Shown here: in pieces, positions 1 through 7,881 of the stretch
Position numbering within the stretch: position 1 is the stretch's first letter
How the letters are laid out: each line of letters opens with the position of its first letter
From: an uncultured Chryseobacterium sp.
Lineage (GTDB): Bacteria; Bacteroidota; Bacteroidia; Flavobacteriales; Weeksellaceae
Direction: 5' to 3'
NCBI GenBank assembly: GCA_913778505.1
Contig: CAJYWD010000018.1
Location: 1-64,000, forward strand
DNA: 64,000 nt
Translations under genes and position numbers: made by a program
Notes under the pieces: model-generated
What the model was told of the DNA's origin: nothing
Seen by the model: the letters and a program-made list of their open reading frames with translations, nothing else
Database searches by the model: none

Positions 1-37
1 TACAGTCAGCCCCATTTGACCGCTCTGGTATCTCCCC
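1..37 (-). tRNA. tRNA-Tyr (GTA), cut by the window edge
   Basis: The reverse complement starts GGGGAGATACCAGAGCGG and runs through a D-arm into an anticodon stem ending CTGTA, so the visible anticodon is GTA. Only the 5' half lies in the window. It sits just downstream of tRNA-Thr on the same strand, the Thr-Tyr order often found before tuf. Confidence 0.85.
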
Positions 38-52
38 AGTATTTTTTTATTG

Positions 53-126
53 AGCCTCCAGAGGGATTCGAACCCACGACCCCGAGATTACAAATCACGT
101 GCTCTGGCCAACTGAGCTATGGAGGC
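53..126 (-). tRNA. tRNA-Thr (TGT)
   Basis: The acceptor arms GCCTCCA and TGGAGGC pair fully. The T-arm contains GTTCGAATC and the anticodon loop is TTGTAAT, giving anticodon TGT. The discriminator base is T and no CCA is encoded. It is 74 nt long and 16 bp upstream of the partial tRNA-Tyr. Confidence 0.93.
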
Positions 127-245
127 AAATAGATTTCAAAAGAACTGTCTTTCTGCGCTGCGGTTACTTCCGTTTTGCGAGTGCAAATATGAGACACTTT
201 TTTGAAATCTACAAATATTTTAGAAAAAAAATTTTAATTATTTTT

Positions 246-536
246 CTACGCTAATTCTTTTTTCTTGATTAACAGTTTCTTAGCTGTATCCACGCATTCA
301 TCCAAACTTTCCTCAAAAGTAGCGCAGGTTTTCTTTACCACGATATCATTGCCCGGAATCTTCACAACGAGCTCCGTGGTCTTGTTATTTTTGTCTGATG
401 TATTTTCGACTTTCAAGTAGACGTCTGCTTCCACAATCTTGTCATAGAAAGTCTCCAGTTTATTCAATTTTTTTTCAATTCTTTCTTTCAATGGTTCGTG
501 AGGTGTAACACCTACGGTCTGAATTGTAATTTTCAT
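246..536 (-). CDS. hpf: Ribosome hibernation promoting factor (HPF/RaiA/YfiA family)
   Basis: A 96-residue short-form HPF. These proteins bind the 30S subunit at the mRNA/tRNA channel and silence ribosomes in stationary phase. The start MKITIQTVGVTPHEPLKERI matches the family, with helix LKERIEKKLNKLETFYD and strand residues ADVYLKVEN following. An upstream in-frame ATG at 563 would add nine atypical residues, so 536 is preferred. It lies 42 bp after the xerC stop and probably shares its transcript. There is no C-terminal dimerisation domain, so it is not the long form. Confidence 0.9.
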   Translation of the reverse strand: MKITIQTVGVTPHEPLKERIEKKLNKLETFYDKIVEADVYLKVENTSDKNNKTTELVVKIPGNDIVVKKTCATFEESLDECVDTAKKLLIKKKELA

Positions 537-578
537 AACGTGTAATTTTAAATGGTTAAACAATTAACAATGTAAACT

Positions 579-1481
579 TCATTCCATATTGTTGTTATTT
601 TTAAATTTTGTCGCTCTCGGATGCGCATTACCGAACGCTTTTTTCAGCTGTTCAATATTGGCGCTGGTATAAACCTGTGTACTTGCCAGATTGGAATGCC
701 CCATCAGTTTCTGAACCTTGGAAATCTCTGCGCCTCCGTTCAGAACGTGCGTTGCAAAGGTGTGCCTTAGGATGTGCGGGCTTCTCTTCTGTTTGGAAGT
801 GACTAGACTAAAGTACTTATTAACCACTAAATAGACAAATTTTTCGCCCAGTTTTTTTCCTTTCTTGTTGACGAAAAAATAATGCTGATTTTCTGAATCC
901 GGTTGTCGGATATCGAGATATGTTTGAAAATCTGATAATAATTCACCAGAAACAGGAATCACCCTGGCTTTGTTTCCTTTACCGATAACTAGAATTTCTT
1001 TCTTAGAAAAATCGACGTTGTTGAGCAGCAGATTGCAAAGTTCGGACTTACGGATTCCGGTTTGATACAATGTTTCGATAATCAGCTTATCCAGAAGTGT
1101 CATTTGGCCTTTCTCCTCCACTTCACATTTCATCATATCCATTTCTTCTTCGGAGAAGGGAATGCGTTTTTCGGGGTAAAATTTCAGGGAATCGACGGTT
1201 TCCATTGGCGAGGTCTTAATCTCGCCCAGACGGAGCATGAACAGATAGAAACTGCGGAGAGAAGACAATTTGCGATTGATACTTCTTTTGCTGAGACCTG
1301 ATTGGCTAAGCTCCACAATAAAATTCTTTATGACTTTTTTGTGAATATGAATCACATCATCGCTCGCTTCTGTTCTCAAAACAAAGTCTGAAAAATCGGA
1401 CAAATCTTTCTTGTAATTGGTGACGGTGTGGGGAGAATAACGTTTCTCCACTTCTATGTACTCCAGGAATCGTTCTATCAT
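579..1481 (-). CDS. xerC: Tyrosine recombinase, XerC type
   Basis: A 300-residue site-specific tyrosine recombinase. Residues 1-90 form the SAM-like core-binding domain and residues 105-285 the catalytic domain. Catalytic residues are visible: R144 (TGIRKSE), a lysine in GKGNK near 168-171, H236 and R239 (HILRH), H262 (GHSNL) and nucleophile Y271. Length and N-terminus fit the chromosomal dimer-resolving XerC/XerD recombinases, not a phage integrase, and no att-like repeats or cargo flank it. It precedes hpf and follows rpsU, a common flavobacterial order. XerC versus XerD cannot be settled without comparison to the paralogue. Confidence 0.88.
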   Translation of the reverse strand: MIERFLEYIEVEKRYSPHTVTNYKKDLSDFSDFVLRTEASDDVIHIHKKVIKNFIVELSQSGLSKRSINRKLSSLRSFYLFMLRLGEIKTSPMETVDSLKFYPEKRIPFSEEEMDMMKCEVEEKGQMTLLDKLIIETLYQTGIRKSELCNLLLNNVDFSKKEILVIGKGNKARVIPVSGELLSDFQTYLDIRQPDSENQHYFFVNKKGKKLGEKFVYLVVNKYFSLVTSKQKRSPHILRHTFATHVLNGGAEISKVQKLMGHSNLASTQVYTSANIEQLKKAFGNAHPRATKFKNNNNME

Positions 1482-1495
1482 AAGTCTGTAAATGC

Positions 1496-1532
1496 AAAAT
1501 CACTTCCAAATATAGAAATTCGGAAGTGATTT
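1496..1532 (-). terminator. Rho-independent terminator after rpsU
   Basis: On the minus strand, AAATCACTTCC pairs with GGAAGTGATTT (11 bp) around a loop of about 14 nt, followed by TTTG. It lies between the rpsU stop and the xerC start, so xerC is either read through or has its own promoter. Confidence 0.7.
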
Positions 1533-1557
1533 ATGTTATGTTTTTGCCAAAAAGAAC

Positions 1558-1755
1558 TTATGCCTGTTCTTCTTTGCTCAAGTTTCTTTGTTTGTGAGCT
1601 GCTTTTAGTTTCGCTTGTCTCAAAGTTACTGAAGGCTTGATAAATTGTTGTCTAGACCTCAATTCTCTTACAACTCTGGTTTTATCAAATTTTCTTTTGT
1701 ACTTTTTTAAAGCTCTGTCGATAGACTCTCCGTCTTTTACTGGAATTATTAACAT
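1558..1755 (-). CDS. rpsU: 30S ribosomal protein S21
   Basis: A 65-residue, lysine- and arginine-rich protein with the S21 signature: the start MLIIPVKDGESIDRALKKYK and FDKTRVVRELRSRQQF in the middle. S21 joins the 30S subunit near the mRNA exit. In Bacteroidetes it is linked to how ribosomes handle leaders without strong Shine-Dalgarno pairing (established for the phylum, not shown here). A clear sigma-A type promoter lies just upstream. Confidence 0.96.
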   Translation of the reverse strand: MLIIPVKDGESIDRALKKYKRKFDKTRVVRELRSRQQFIKPSVTLRQAKLKAAHKQRNLSKEEQA

Positions 1756-1778
1756 ATTTTACATCTCATTTTGAAGTG

Positions 1779-1808
1779 CAAAAATAGGAATAAATTATTA
1801 ATCTGCAA
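1779..1808 (-). promoter_or_regulatory. Bacteroidetes promoter for rpsU
   Basis: On the minus strand a TTG at 1808-1806 is followed after 19 nt by TATTTTTG at 1786-1779, matching the Bacteroidetes -33 TTG and -7 TAnnTTTG elements. The rpsU ATG lies 23 bp downstream of the -7 box. Confidence 0.8.
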
Positions 1809-1857
1809 ATTTTCAAAAGACAATTTCAATAAAATCATTAAATTAAATCTTGTTAAA

Positions 1858-1981
1858 TATTTCAAACGCGAACTACGCAAAGATTTTTTTGATATTATTG
1901 AAGATATTTTAACGTAAGCAAAGGTGCTTCGCTCAGCAAAGGTTTAAAATATCTCGCAGATCCAGCAAATTTTGCAGATTA
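1858..1981. repeat. Non-coding dispersed repeat of the 'cgcaaagattt' type
   Basis: This stretch reads like the AT-rich intergenic filler seen in this genus: an ACGCAAAGATTT block, then a short GCAAAGGTGCTTCGCTCAGC imperfect palindrome, then CTCGCAGATCCAGCAAATTTTGCAGA. A degenerate relative (CACAAAGATTTT, CACAAAGGCGCTAACGCT) lies at 24409-24500. No open frame spans it. Confidence 0.5.
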
Positions 1982-2042
1982 AATTTTAATTAAAAGCAAT
2001 ATTGTATTTTAGGTCGAATGTTAACTGGATGACAAATCCCCT

Positions 2043-2150
2043 AGCCCCGGTAGGAACGGCATCCTTTTTTGAGTGAGGCGGCGGAGCGCAGCGGAGCCGA
2101 CCGAGCGAAAAAAAGATATAGTGGATAGCGGGATTAAGCTCCTAAAAATA
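2043..2150. repeat. Dispersed REP-like element, copy 1
   Basis: The element starts AGCCCCGGTAGGAACGGCAT and ends AGCGGGATTAAGCTCCTAAA, with CCTTTTTT on the left arm and AAAAAAAGATATAG on the right, so the arms form an imperfect inverted repeat. The centre is a GC-rich palindromic segment (GGCGGAGCGCAGCGGAGCC). Copies with the same ends lie at 23244 and 51776. It fills the 436-bp gap between rpsU and pdhB together with the repeat at 1858, and I see no gene there. Confidence 0.7.
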
Positions 2151-2157
2151 GGGCTAA

Positions 2158-2186
2158 TAAAAAACTCCTGAATAAATCCAGGAGTT
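2158..2186 (-). terminator. Rho-independent terminator after pdhB
   Basis: On the minus strand AACTCCTG pairs with CAGGAGTT around an 8-nt loop and is followed by TTTTTT. It starts 6 bp after the pdhB stop. Confidence 0.85.
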
Positions 2187-2191
2187 GCTTT

Positions 2192-3175
2192 TTATGCTTT
2201 GATGTACATCGCTTTTTTGATTTCTTCTTTCACTGTTTCCAGCTTCGGGAACCATTCCGCGAACAGTGCGGAAGAATATGGCGCCGGTGCGTCTGGCGTA
2301 GTGATTCTCTTAATCGGTGCATCCAGATAATCAAATGCTTTCTGCTGAACCATATATGTAATCTCGGAAGCTACAGAGGCAAACGGCCAGGCTTCTTCCA
2401 AAATTACCAGTCTGTTGGTTTTCTTAACGGATTCCAAAACTGTGTCGTAATCCAACGGACGAACGGTTCTAAGGTCAATCACCTCTACAGAAATGCCTTC
2501 TTTTTCCAAATCTGCAGCAGCCTGAAGAGCCAGTTTCATAATCTTACCGAAAGAAACCAAAGTCACATCTTTACCTTCCTTCTTGATATCGGCTTTCCCG
2601 ATCGGGATGTAGTATTCTTCTTCAGGAATTTCCATCTTATCGCCATACATCTGCTCAGATTCCATAAAAATCACAGGATCATTGTCCTGGATAGCGGTTT
2701 TCAAAAGCCCTTTCGCATCGTAAGGATTGGAAGGCACAACTACTTTCAGTCCCGGACAGTTGGCATACCAGCTTTCGAAAGCCTGAGAGTGCGTAGCGCC
2801 CAGCTGACCTGCAGAAGCTGTTGGCCCACGGAAAACCGCCGGACAGTTCCACTGGCCACCGCTCATCTGATAGATTTTCGCTGCGTTATTGATAATCTGG
2901 TCGATAGCCACCATCGAGAAGTTGAATGTCATAAATTCTACAATCGGGCGGTTACCATTCATTGCAGCGCCTACAGCGATACCTGTGAAACCAAGTTCTG
3001 CAATCGGTGCATCGATGATTCTTTTTGGCCCGAATTCGTCCAGCATTCCTTTTGAGGCTTTGTACGCACCATTATACTCTGCAACTTCCTCACCTACAAG
3101 AAATATGGATTCGTCTTTACGCATTTCTTCGCTCATAGCCTGAGCAATTACTTCACGAAATGTATATTCTTTCAT
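2192..3175 (-). CDS. pdhB: Pyruvate dehydrogenase E1 component, beta subunit
   Basis: A 327-residue E1-beta subunit. With the E1-alpha partner it binds thiamine diphosphate and decarboxylates pyruvate, passing acetyl groups to lipoyl-E2. The N-terminal pyrimidine-binding domain includes FLVGEEVAEYNGAYKAS and IDAPIAELGFTGIAVGAAM. The C-terminal transketolase domain begins near residue 195 (GKADIKKEGKDVTLVSFGKI) and contains VIDLRTVRPLD. Length and motifs fit pyruvate rather than branched-chain E1-beta, but the two are close. pdhA is not adjacent. The gene is bounded by terminators on both sides and looks monocistronic. Confidence 0.9.
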   Translation of the reverse strand: MKEYTFREVIAQAMSEEMRKDESIFLVGEEVAEYNGAYKASKGMLDEFGPKRIIDAPIAELGFTGIAVGAAMNGNRPIVEFMTFNFSMVAIDQIINNAAKIYQMSGGQWNCPAVFRGPTASAGQLGATHSQAFESWYANCPGLKVVVPSNPYDAKGLLKTAIQDNDPVIFMESEQMYGDKMEIPEEEYYIPIGKADIKKEGKDVTLVSFGKIMKLALQAAADLEKEGISVEVIDLRTVRPLDYDTVLESVKKTNRLVILEEAWPFASVASEITYMVQQKAFDYLDAPIKRITTPDAPAPYSSALFAEWFPKLETVKEEIKKAMYIKA

Positions 3176-3205
3176 TTTGAAACTGTTCTTTTAAAATTTG
3201 AAGTA

Positions 3206-3213
3206 CAAAAGTA
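3206..3213 (-). promoter_or_regulatory. -7 box of the pdhB promoter
   Basis: TACTTTTG on the minus strand, 30 bp upstream of the pdhB ATG, matches TAnnTTTG. No clear -33 TTG is seen at 19-21 nt spacing. Confidence 0.55.
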
Positions 3214-3238
3214 TTAATTTTTTTATTATTTGCATAAC

Positions 3239-3263
3239 AAAAAAGGCCTCCGAGTGGAAGCCT
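3239..3263 (-). terminator. Rho-independent terminator after the DUF2147 gene
   Basis: On the minus strand AGGCTTCC pairs with GGAGGCCT (8 bp with one G-U pair) around a 4-nt loop and is followed by TTTTTTG. Confidence 0.85.
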
Positions 3264-3284
3264 GCTATTTATCATATTTTATAA

Positions 3285-3704
3285 TTAATCAACTTTTTGC
3301 CAGGTCTGGGTTCTGCCGATAAGAGAAATTCCCATATAACCTCTCACATTCAGCTTGTCGCCTTCTCTGGTGATGGTACATTTGTAAGATTTTCCGTTTT
3401 TCGGGTCTGTGATGGTACCGCCTGTAAACTCACCGCCATCTTTCTTCAGTCCGCGGATGATTTCCATTCCCAGTAAAGGTTTATTCTTGCGGTCATCTTT
3501 ACAAGCTACGCAATTCGCATTTTCCGGCTTGATAAGCAGTTGCGAGATTTTTCCGTAATATTTTCCGTCTGCTTTTTTCCAAATCTCTACAATGGATTTG
3601 GCTTTTCCGGTTTCATCGTCAATGGTTTTCCATTTTCCTTCGATTTGGGCAAAAGAAAGAATCCCGATAAATGATAAGGCAAATGATAATAATACTTTGT
3701 TCAT
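3285..3704 (-). CDS. DUF2147 domain exported protein
   Basis: A 139-residue protein with a cleavable signal peptide (about residues 1-19, ending LSFAQ). The DUF2147 domain covers the rest, seen as GKWKTIDDETGKAKSIVEIW, DGKYYGKIS, then GGTITDPKNGKSYKCTI and RGYMGISLIGRTQTW. It carries a Cys pair in CVACKD near residue 64. DUF2147 proteins are small periplasmic beta-barrels of unknown function in Bacteroidetes and Proteobacteria. It has its own terminator and no obvious partner. Confidence 0.85.
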   Translation of the reverse strand: MNKVLLSFALSFIGILSFAQIEGKWKTIDDETGKAKSIVEIWKKADGKYYGKISQLLIKPENANCVACKDDRKNKPLLGMEIIRGLKKDGGEFTGGTITDPKNGKSYKCTITREGDKLNVRGYMGISLIGRTQTWQKVD

Positions 3705-3863
3705 TGTCTTTTATTTTTAGTTGTTTTGTTTTTGATAGTGAATCGCCGTTAACGTTAAATTAACATTGATAAAAATAAAAATTTATTTTAAACAAAAAAG
3801 AATTATTTGCTATACAAAGCATAATTAACATTAATCGGCACAATTTTAAGGACAATAATGGAA

Positions 3864-5783
3864 TTAATACAATTTGCGGTTAATCACTCGATCCATATAA
3901 TCCTGATACCAGGCTTTTGTTTTTTCGATGCCGATCTTCTGTTCGGGATTGAGATTTTTGCTGAGAATATTTTTAGATAAGGCCAGATCTGACTTATCAT
4001 AAATTCCCGTCACCTGCTTACCATCAAAAATGTAAATGTAATTACCGATAATCATCTGCTCGTTAATCGCATCGGAATTGACAATCATAGCATCTTCATT
4101 TTTATCCGAGACCAGACTTCTTCCCCAGCTTCTGATTTTTCTGTTATAACCAAGCAAATCCACCAAAGTGGGATAAATATCGATCTGTTGCGCCAATCTT
4201 GCATCCACATCTTTCAGATGGTATTTGGGATTTGGAGAAAAGAATAAAAGCGGAATTGCAAACCGGTTCATAGCTTTCTGATATTCCTCATAATAAACTT
4301 GATTGGTATGGTCTGCTGTAATGACGAAAATCGTGTTCTGATACCACGGCTGCTTGCCGGCTGTTTCGAAAAACTTCTTCAAGGCATAATCGGTGTACTG
4401 AATCGGTTCGTGAATCTGCAACGGTCCTTTCTTGAATTGGCCTTGATACTGCTCCGGAATCTTGAACGGGTCGTGCGAAGAAGCGGAAAACAGTGTTGCC
4501 ATAAACGGTTGCTTTTTCCCAATGTTCTTCGCAAAATATTGAAAAAACGGTTCGTCCCAAATGGCCCAGATTCCATCAAAATCCTTATCATTATTATATT
4601 CTGTTTTTCCGAAATAATGTTTGAATCCCAAAATATTTCCAAATCCCTGAAATCCCATCGAACCATTCGGTGCACCGTGATAGAAACTCGTATCGTAACC
4701 CAGATCATTACAAACCGAAACTATGGACTGGATTTTTTGATTGGAATAAGGCGAACTTGTGAAAGCATCCGTCAGACTAGGGATTCCTGCAAGAACTGAA
4801 CTCATTCCGTGAATCGACTGTCTTCCGTTGGCGTAAGCATTAGTGAAAATCAAACTTTCACTGGCCAAACTGTCGAGAAATGGCGTATAGGAAACGAAAT
4901 CCTTAATATTATTTTGCTTATTAAAAGCACCGGAATATTCTTTCCCGAAACTTTCAACAATAAAAATAACAACGTTCGGTTTCGGTTCTACTTCCCTCTC
5001 ATACAATTTATAAGGTTGGATTTCTTTCTCAATGAATTTTTCATCCACAAAATGAACCAGCTTAAAATTATTGGTATTCAATGTTCTGAAAAATGAAAAA
5101 ACGCTGTTCAAAACCAGATTTCCCTGAAGCGGATTGCTGACGTGCTTATTGGCGTCCACCAGATTAATCGGCCTTGTTGAATGTTTAAAATCGCCTCTGA
5201 TACCGCCGACAACCAAAGTCGCAATCCCGCACAAAAGCAAAATTGAAGAAGCAAAATAGACTATCAAATTCCTAGGTTTCTCCTGCGTAACTTTCACTTT
5301 TTTGTAGAGGAAAATCCACGAAATAATCATCAAAACGAACGCAATAATTACCAAGGGATTCTGCAAAACCGCATTCAGAAGAACTTTTCCAATGTTACTT
5401 TCGTTTCTCGCCACAGAAAACATCGCAGAAGTTAATCTTGCCTGGCTGAATCTGTAATAAATAATATCTCCGAAATTAAAGGAATAGGTAATCCCATTCG
5501 TGATAAAATACCAATAGAACAGAAATTTCTGATAACTTTTTTTGGTGTTAATGACAATCGGGATGATGCTCAGCAGAATAAAAACCGCATTAACATAAAG
5601 AATCGCAGTGGTATCAAACGCCGTTCCGTAATAAGACAATTTCAAATATTCCGAGATTCCATTGACCTTGACTAGATTCTGGTTGAAAAACCAAAACAAC
5701 AATCTTGCAATCTGGTAAAAGAAAAACGCTAAAAAAAGTCTGTAAATCAAGGCAACAATCTCCTGCCCTCTCCAATTTTTCAT
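3864..5783 (-). CDS. LTA-synthase-family membrane phosphoglycerol/phosphoethanolamine transferase (sulfatase fold)
   Basis: A 639-residue protein with about five N-terminal membrane segments (residues 1-200) and a periplasmic sulfatase-fold domain (about 265-600). The metal-binding glutamate lies in VVIFIVESFGKEYSG and the metal Asp-His in ITADHTNQ. The likely nucleophile is a serine in ANGRQSIHGMSSVLAGIPS, the place where LtaS uses Thr. Gram-negative Bacteroidetes lack lipoteichoic acid, so the enzyme more likely decorates an envelope glycan, lipid or lipoprotein with a head group. The substrate cannot be read from sequence. It is monocistronic, divergent from pssA, a phospholipid head-group enzyme, which may or may not be meaningful. 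Confidence 0.82.
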   Translation of the reverse strand: MKNWRGQEIVALIYRLFLAFFFYQIARLLFWFFNQNLVKVNGISEYLKLSYYGTAFDTTAILYVNAVFILLSIIPIVINTKKSYQKFLFYWYFITNGITYSFNFGDIIYYRFSQARLTSAMFSVARNESNIGKVLLNAVLQNPLVIIAFVLMIISWIFLYKKVKVTQEKPRNLIVYFASSILLLCGIATLVVGGIRGDFKHSTRPINLVDANKHVSNPLQGNLVLNSVFSFFRTLNTNNFKLVHFVDEKFIEKEIQPYKLYEREVEPKPNVVIFIVESFGKEYSGAFNKQNNIKDFVSYTPFLDSLASESLIFTNAYANGRQSIHGMSSVLAGIPSLTDAFTSSPYSNQKIQSIVSVCNDLGYDTSFYHGAPNGSMGFQGFGNILGFKHYFGKTEYNNDKDFDGIWAIWDEPFFQYFAKNIGKKQPFMATLFSASSHDPFKIPEQYQGQFKKGPLQIHEPIQYTDYALKKFFETAGKQPWYQNTIFVITADHTNQVYYEEYQKAMNRFAIPLLFFSPNPKYHLKDVDARLAQQIDIYPTLVDLLGYNRKIRSWGRSLVSDKNEDAMIVNSDAINEQMIIGNYIYIFDGKQVTGIYDKSDLALSKNILSKNLNPEQKIGIEKTKAWYQDYMDRVINRKLY

Positions 5784-5787
5784 TTTG

Positions 5788-5795
5788 CAAAATTA
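5788..5795 (-). promoter_or_regulatory. -7 box for the LTA-synthase-like gene
   Basis: TAATTTTG on the minus strand lies only 4 bp from the ATG at 5783, implying a leaderless or nearly leaderless mRNA. The surrounding CATTTTGCAAAATTACAAA occurs identically before the GT5 gene at 35852-35870. Confidence 0.5.
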
Positions 5796-5814
5796 CAAAA
5801 AGATGAGTGTCAGG

Positions 5815-5860
5815 TGTTGGAAGATAGATGTTTTTCTAAAGGCTCCGAAAACTTCCAACA
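5815..5860. repeat. Short inverted repeat
   Basis: TGTTGGAAG at 5815-5823 is the exact inverse of CTTCCAACA at 5852-5860. It lies in the divergent promoter region between the LTA-synthase-like gene and pssA. Confidence 0.5.
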
Positions 5861-5889
5861 TCCAACTTCTAGCATCCAACAAAAAAACT

Positions 5890-5897
5890 TATTTTTG
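5890..5897 (+). promoter_or_regulatory. -7 box of the pssA promoter
   Basis: TATTTTTG ends 4 bp before the ATG at 5902. This supports the 5902 start over an in-frame ATG at 5785, and suggests a leaderless transcript. Confidence 0.6.
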
Positions 5898-5901
5898 TGA
5901 T

Positions 5902-6642
5902 ATGAATTTCATCAAAAACAACCTTGCCAACGCCTTTACTCTTGGGAATCTTTTCTCAGGTTGTGTTGGAATTGTACATCTGTTTTCCGGCGATTATCAG
6001 ACGACGGCAATCTGCATTATCATTTCTTTGGTTCTGGATTTTTTCGATGGATTTGTGGCAAGAGCAATGAACTCCAGCAGCAATCTGGGCGGGCAACTGG
6101 ATTCTTTGGCAGATATGGTAAGCTTCGGATTTTTGCCAGGCGTGGCGATGATGAAAATGCTGGAACCTTTCGGAAACAATCTTCTTGGAATGGAATTACC
6201 TTTTGAAATCAGATATTTTGGGTTTCTAATTACACTTTTCTCTTGTCTCAGATTAGCGATTTTCAATCTGGATGAAGACCAGAAATATTATTTTAAAGGC
6301 CTTAACACGCCAAGTAATACGATTTTGATTTTTGGACTATTATACATTTTTAATAGTGTGGCTAATGAACCTGCCGACTCATCCCAAACTTTAAGATCAA
6401 TTTTCGAGCATCTCGATGTGATTTTGGTTGCAATGACCTTGATAAGTTCATGGCTTTTAATCTCGCCAATCAAAATGATCGCCATGAAATTCAAATCAAA
6501 ACAATTGAAAGATAATTATCCAAAACTCGCTTTATTAGTTGGTGGAGTTTTGATTTTATTAATTTTTAAAACCGTCGGAATTCCGTTAATCATCATTTAT
6601 TACATTTTGATTTCACTGATATTTCAGAAACAACTTAGGTAG
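5902..6642 (+). CDS. pssA: CDP-diacylglycerol--serine O-phosphatidyltransferase
   Basis: A 246-residue integral membrane enzyme making phosphatidylserine from CDP-diacylglycerol and serine, the route to phosphatidylethanolamine. The CDP-alcohol phosphatidyltransferase signature D-G-x2-A-R-x8-G-x3-D-x3-D is complete: DGFVAR near residue 48, then GGQLDSLAD. Around six to eight hydrophobic segments follow. An upstream in-frame ATG at 5785 would add 39 residues unlike the family, and the promoter box at 5890 argues against it. It is the first gene of a plus-strand run reaching the universal stress gene at 8540. Confidence 0.92.
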   Translation: MNFIKNNLANAFTLGNLFSGCVGIVHLFSGDYQTTAICIIISLVLDFFDGFVARAMNSSSNLGGQLDSLADMVSFGFLPGVAMMKMLEPFGNNLLGMELPFEIRYFGFLITLFSCLRLAIFNLDEDQKYYFKGLNTPSNTILIFGLLYIFNSVANEPADSSQTLRSIFEHLDVILVAMTLISSWLLISPIKMIAMKFKSKQLKDNYPKLALLVGGVLILLIFKTVGIPLIIIYYILISLIFQKQLR

Positions 6643-6705
6643 TTGGAAGTTAAAAGTCAGAAGTAAAAAATTATTCATCAACTATCACTTATCATTTATA
6701 AATTT

Positions 6706-7470
6706 ATGAATCTCAAGCTATATAAACCTCTCTGTGTCTTCGATTTGGAAACCACAGGAACCAACATCGGAAAAGACCGAATTGTAGAAATCTGCATTCT
6801 GAAAGTCAATCCGGACGCCTCAAGAGAAAGCAAAACATGGAAAGTCAATCCGGAAATGCGAATCCCAAAAGAATCGTCCGCCATCCACGGAATCTATGAC
6901 GAAGATGTGACTGACGCACCAACATTCAAAGACATTGCGCCGAAAATTATGGAAATGATAAAGGATTCGGATTTGGGTGGTTTTAATTCCAACCGTTTCG
7001 ACATTCCTGTTCTGGCAGAGGAAATGTTGCGCGCTGATATAGATTTTGACCTCAGCAAACACCGTTTTGTGGATGCTCAGACGATTTTCTTCAAAAAAGA
7101 ACCGAGAAATCTGGGTGCGGCCTATCAGTTCTACTGTGGCAAAACTTTGGAAAATGCACACAGCGCCGAAGCTGATGTCATGGCGACCTTTGAAGTTCTG
7201 GACGCACAGGTTGGCAAGTATGAAGACGTTCCTAATGTAATTGCCGAACTGAGCGATTTTTCTTCGCAGAATCGGTTTGCGGATTTGGCAGGAATGATCC
7301 ATTACAATGACAAAGACCAGGAAATTTTCGCCTTTGGAAAGTATAAAGGACAAGTCGTAAAAGAAGTTTTCCAGAAAGATTTGGGCTATTACGGCTGGCT
7401 TCATAGCGCAGATTTTCCGCTTTATACCAAGAAAATCTTCACGAAAATACAGTTGAGGTCAAGATTTTAA
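6706..7470 (+). CDS. 3'-5' exonuclease, DnaQ/DEDDh family
   Basis: A 254-residue protein. Residues 1-165 form an RNase-H-fold DEDDh exonuclease: FDLETTGT (Exo I), GGFNSNRFDIPVL (Exo II) and HSAEADVMAT (Exo III with the His and Asp). The C-terminal part (about 195-254; FAFGKYKGQVVKEVFQKDLG, YYGWLHSADFPLYTK) resembles the small module often attached to bacterial DnaQ-like exonucleases in this phylum. It may be the Pol III proofreading subunit or a stand-alone exonuclease; the tail favours the latter. The gene lies 63 bp after pssA and 12 bp before the DUF486 gene. Confidence 0.87.
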   Translation: MNLKLYKPLCVFDLETTGTNIGKDRIVEICILKVNPDASRESKTWKVNPEMRIPKESSAIHGIYDEDVTDAPTFKDIAPKIMEMIKDSDLGGFNSNRFDIPVLAEEMLRADIDFDLSKHRFVDAQTIFFKKEPRNLGAAYQFYCGKTLENAHSAEADVMATFEVLDAQVGKYEDVPNVIAELSDFSSQNRFADLAGMIHYNDKDQEIFAFGKYKGQVVKEVFQKDLGYYGWLHSADFPLYTKKIFTKIQLRSRF

Positions 7471-7482
7471 AATCATGTCGTT

Positions 7483-7854
7483 ATGAGCAAAGTTGTTTTA
7501 ACCATTACACTTCTGGTGATTTCCAATGTGTTTATGACGCTGGCCTGGTACGGTCATTTGAAATTTAAGCAAATGGACTGGTTTCACAATCTGGGATTGG
7601 TTGCCATCATTTTTATCAGTTGGGGCATTGCTTTTTTCGAGTATTGTTTCCAGGTTCCGGCCAACAGAATCGGATTTAAGGAAAATGGTGGACCGTTCAA
7701 TCTCTGGCAGCTGAAAGTGATGCAGGAAGTGATTACGCTCACCGTTTTCACGATTTTCACCATCGTCTTTTTCAAAGAAGAAAGTTTCCGGACGAATCAC
7801 CTTATCGGGTTTATATTTTTGATTTTAGCCGTCTATTTTATCTTTAAAAAATAA
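7483..7854 (+). CDS. DMT-like small membrane protein (DUF486 family)
   Basis: A 123-residue protein with four membrane segments (about 5-23, 38-56, 77-97, 103-121). Conserved residues include TLAWYGHLK, AFFEYCFQVPANRIG and GPFNLWQLKVMQEVITL. The DUF486 family belongs to the drug/metabolite transporter superfamily but has no known substrate. It is 12 bp downstream of the exonuclease and 27 bp before the FAA hydrolase, so probably co-transcribed. Confidence 0.85.
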   Translation: MSKVVLTITLLVISNVFMTLAWYGHLKFKQMDWFHNLGLVAIIFISWGIAFFEYCFQVPANRIGFKENGGPFNLWQLKVMQEVITLTVFTIFTIVFFKEESFRTNHLIGFIFLILAVYFIFKK

Positions 7855-7881
7855 TTCTAAACAAATCCATTATCCATTTAT

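Noticed and set aside
579-1481. Phage or integrative-element integrase
   Set aside because: Length, N-terminal domain and gene neighbours (hpf, rpsU) fit a housekeeping XerC-type recombinase, and there are no att-like repeats or cargo.
4299-4799. 166-codon plus-strand frame inside the LTA-synthase-like gene
   Set aside because: It is antisense to a well-supported sulfatase-fold domain and has no recognisable domain or promoter.
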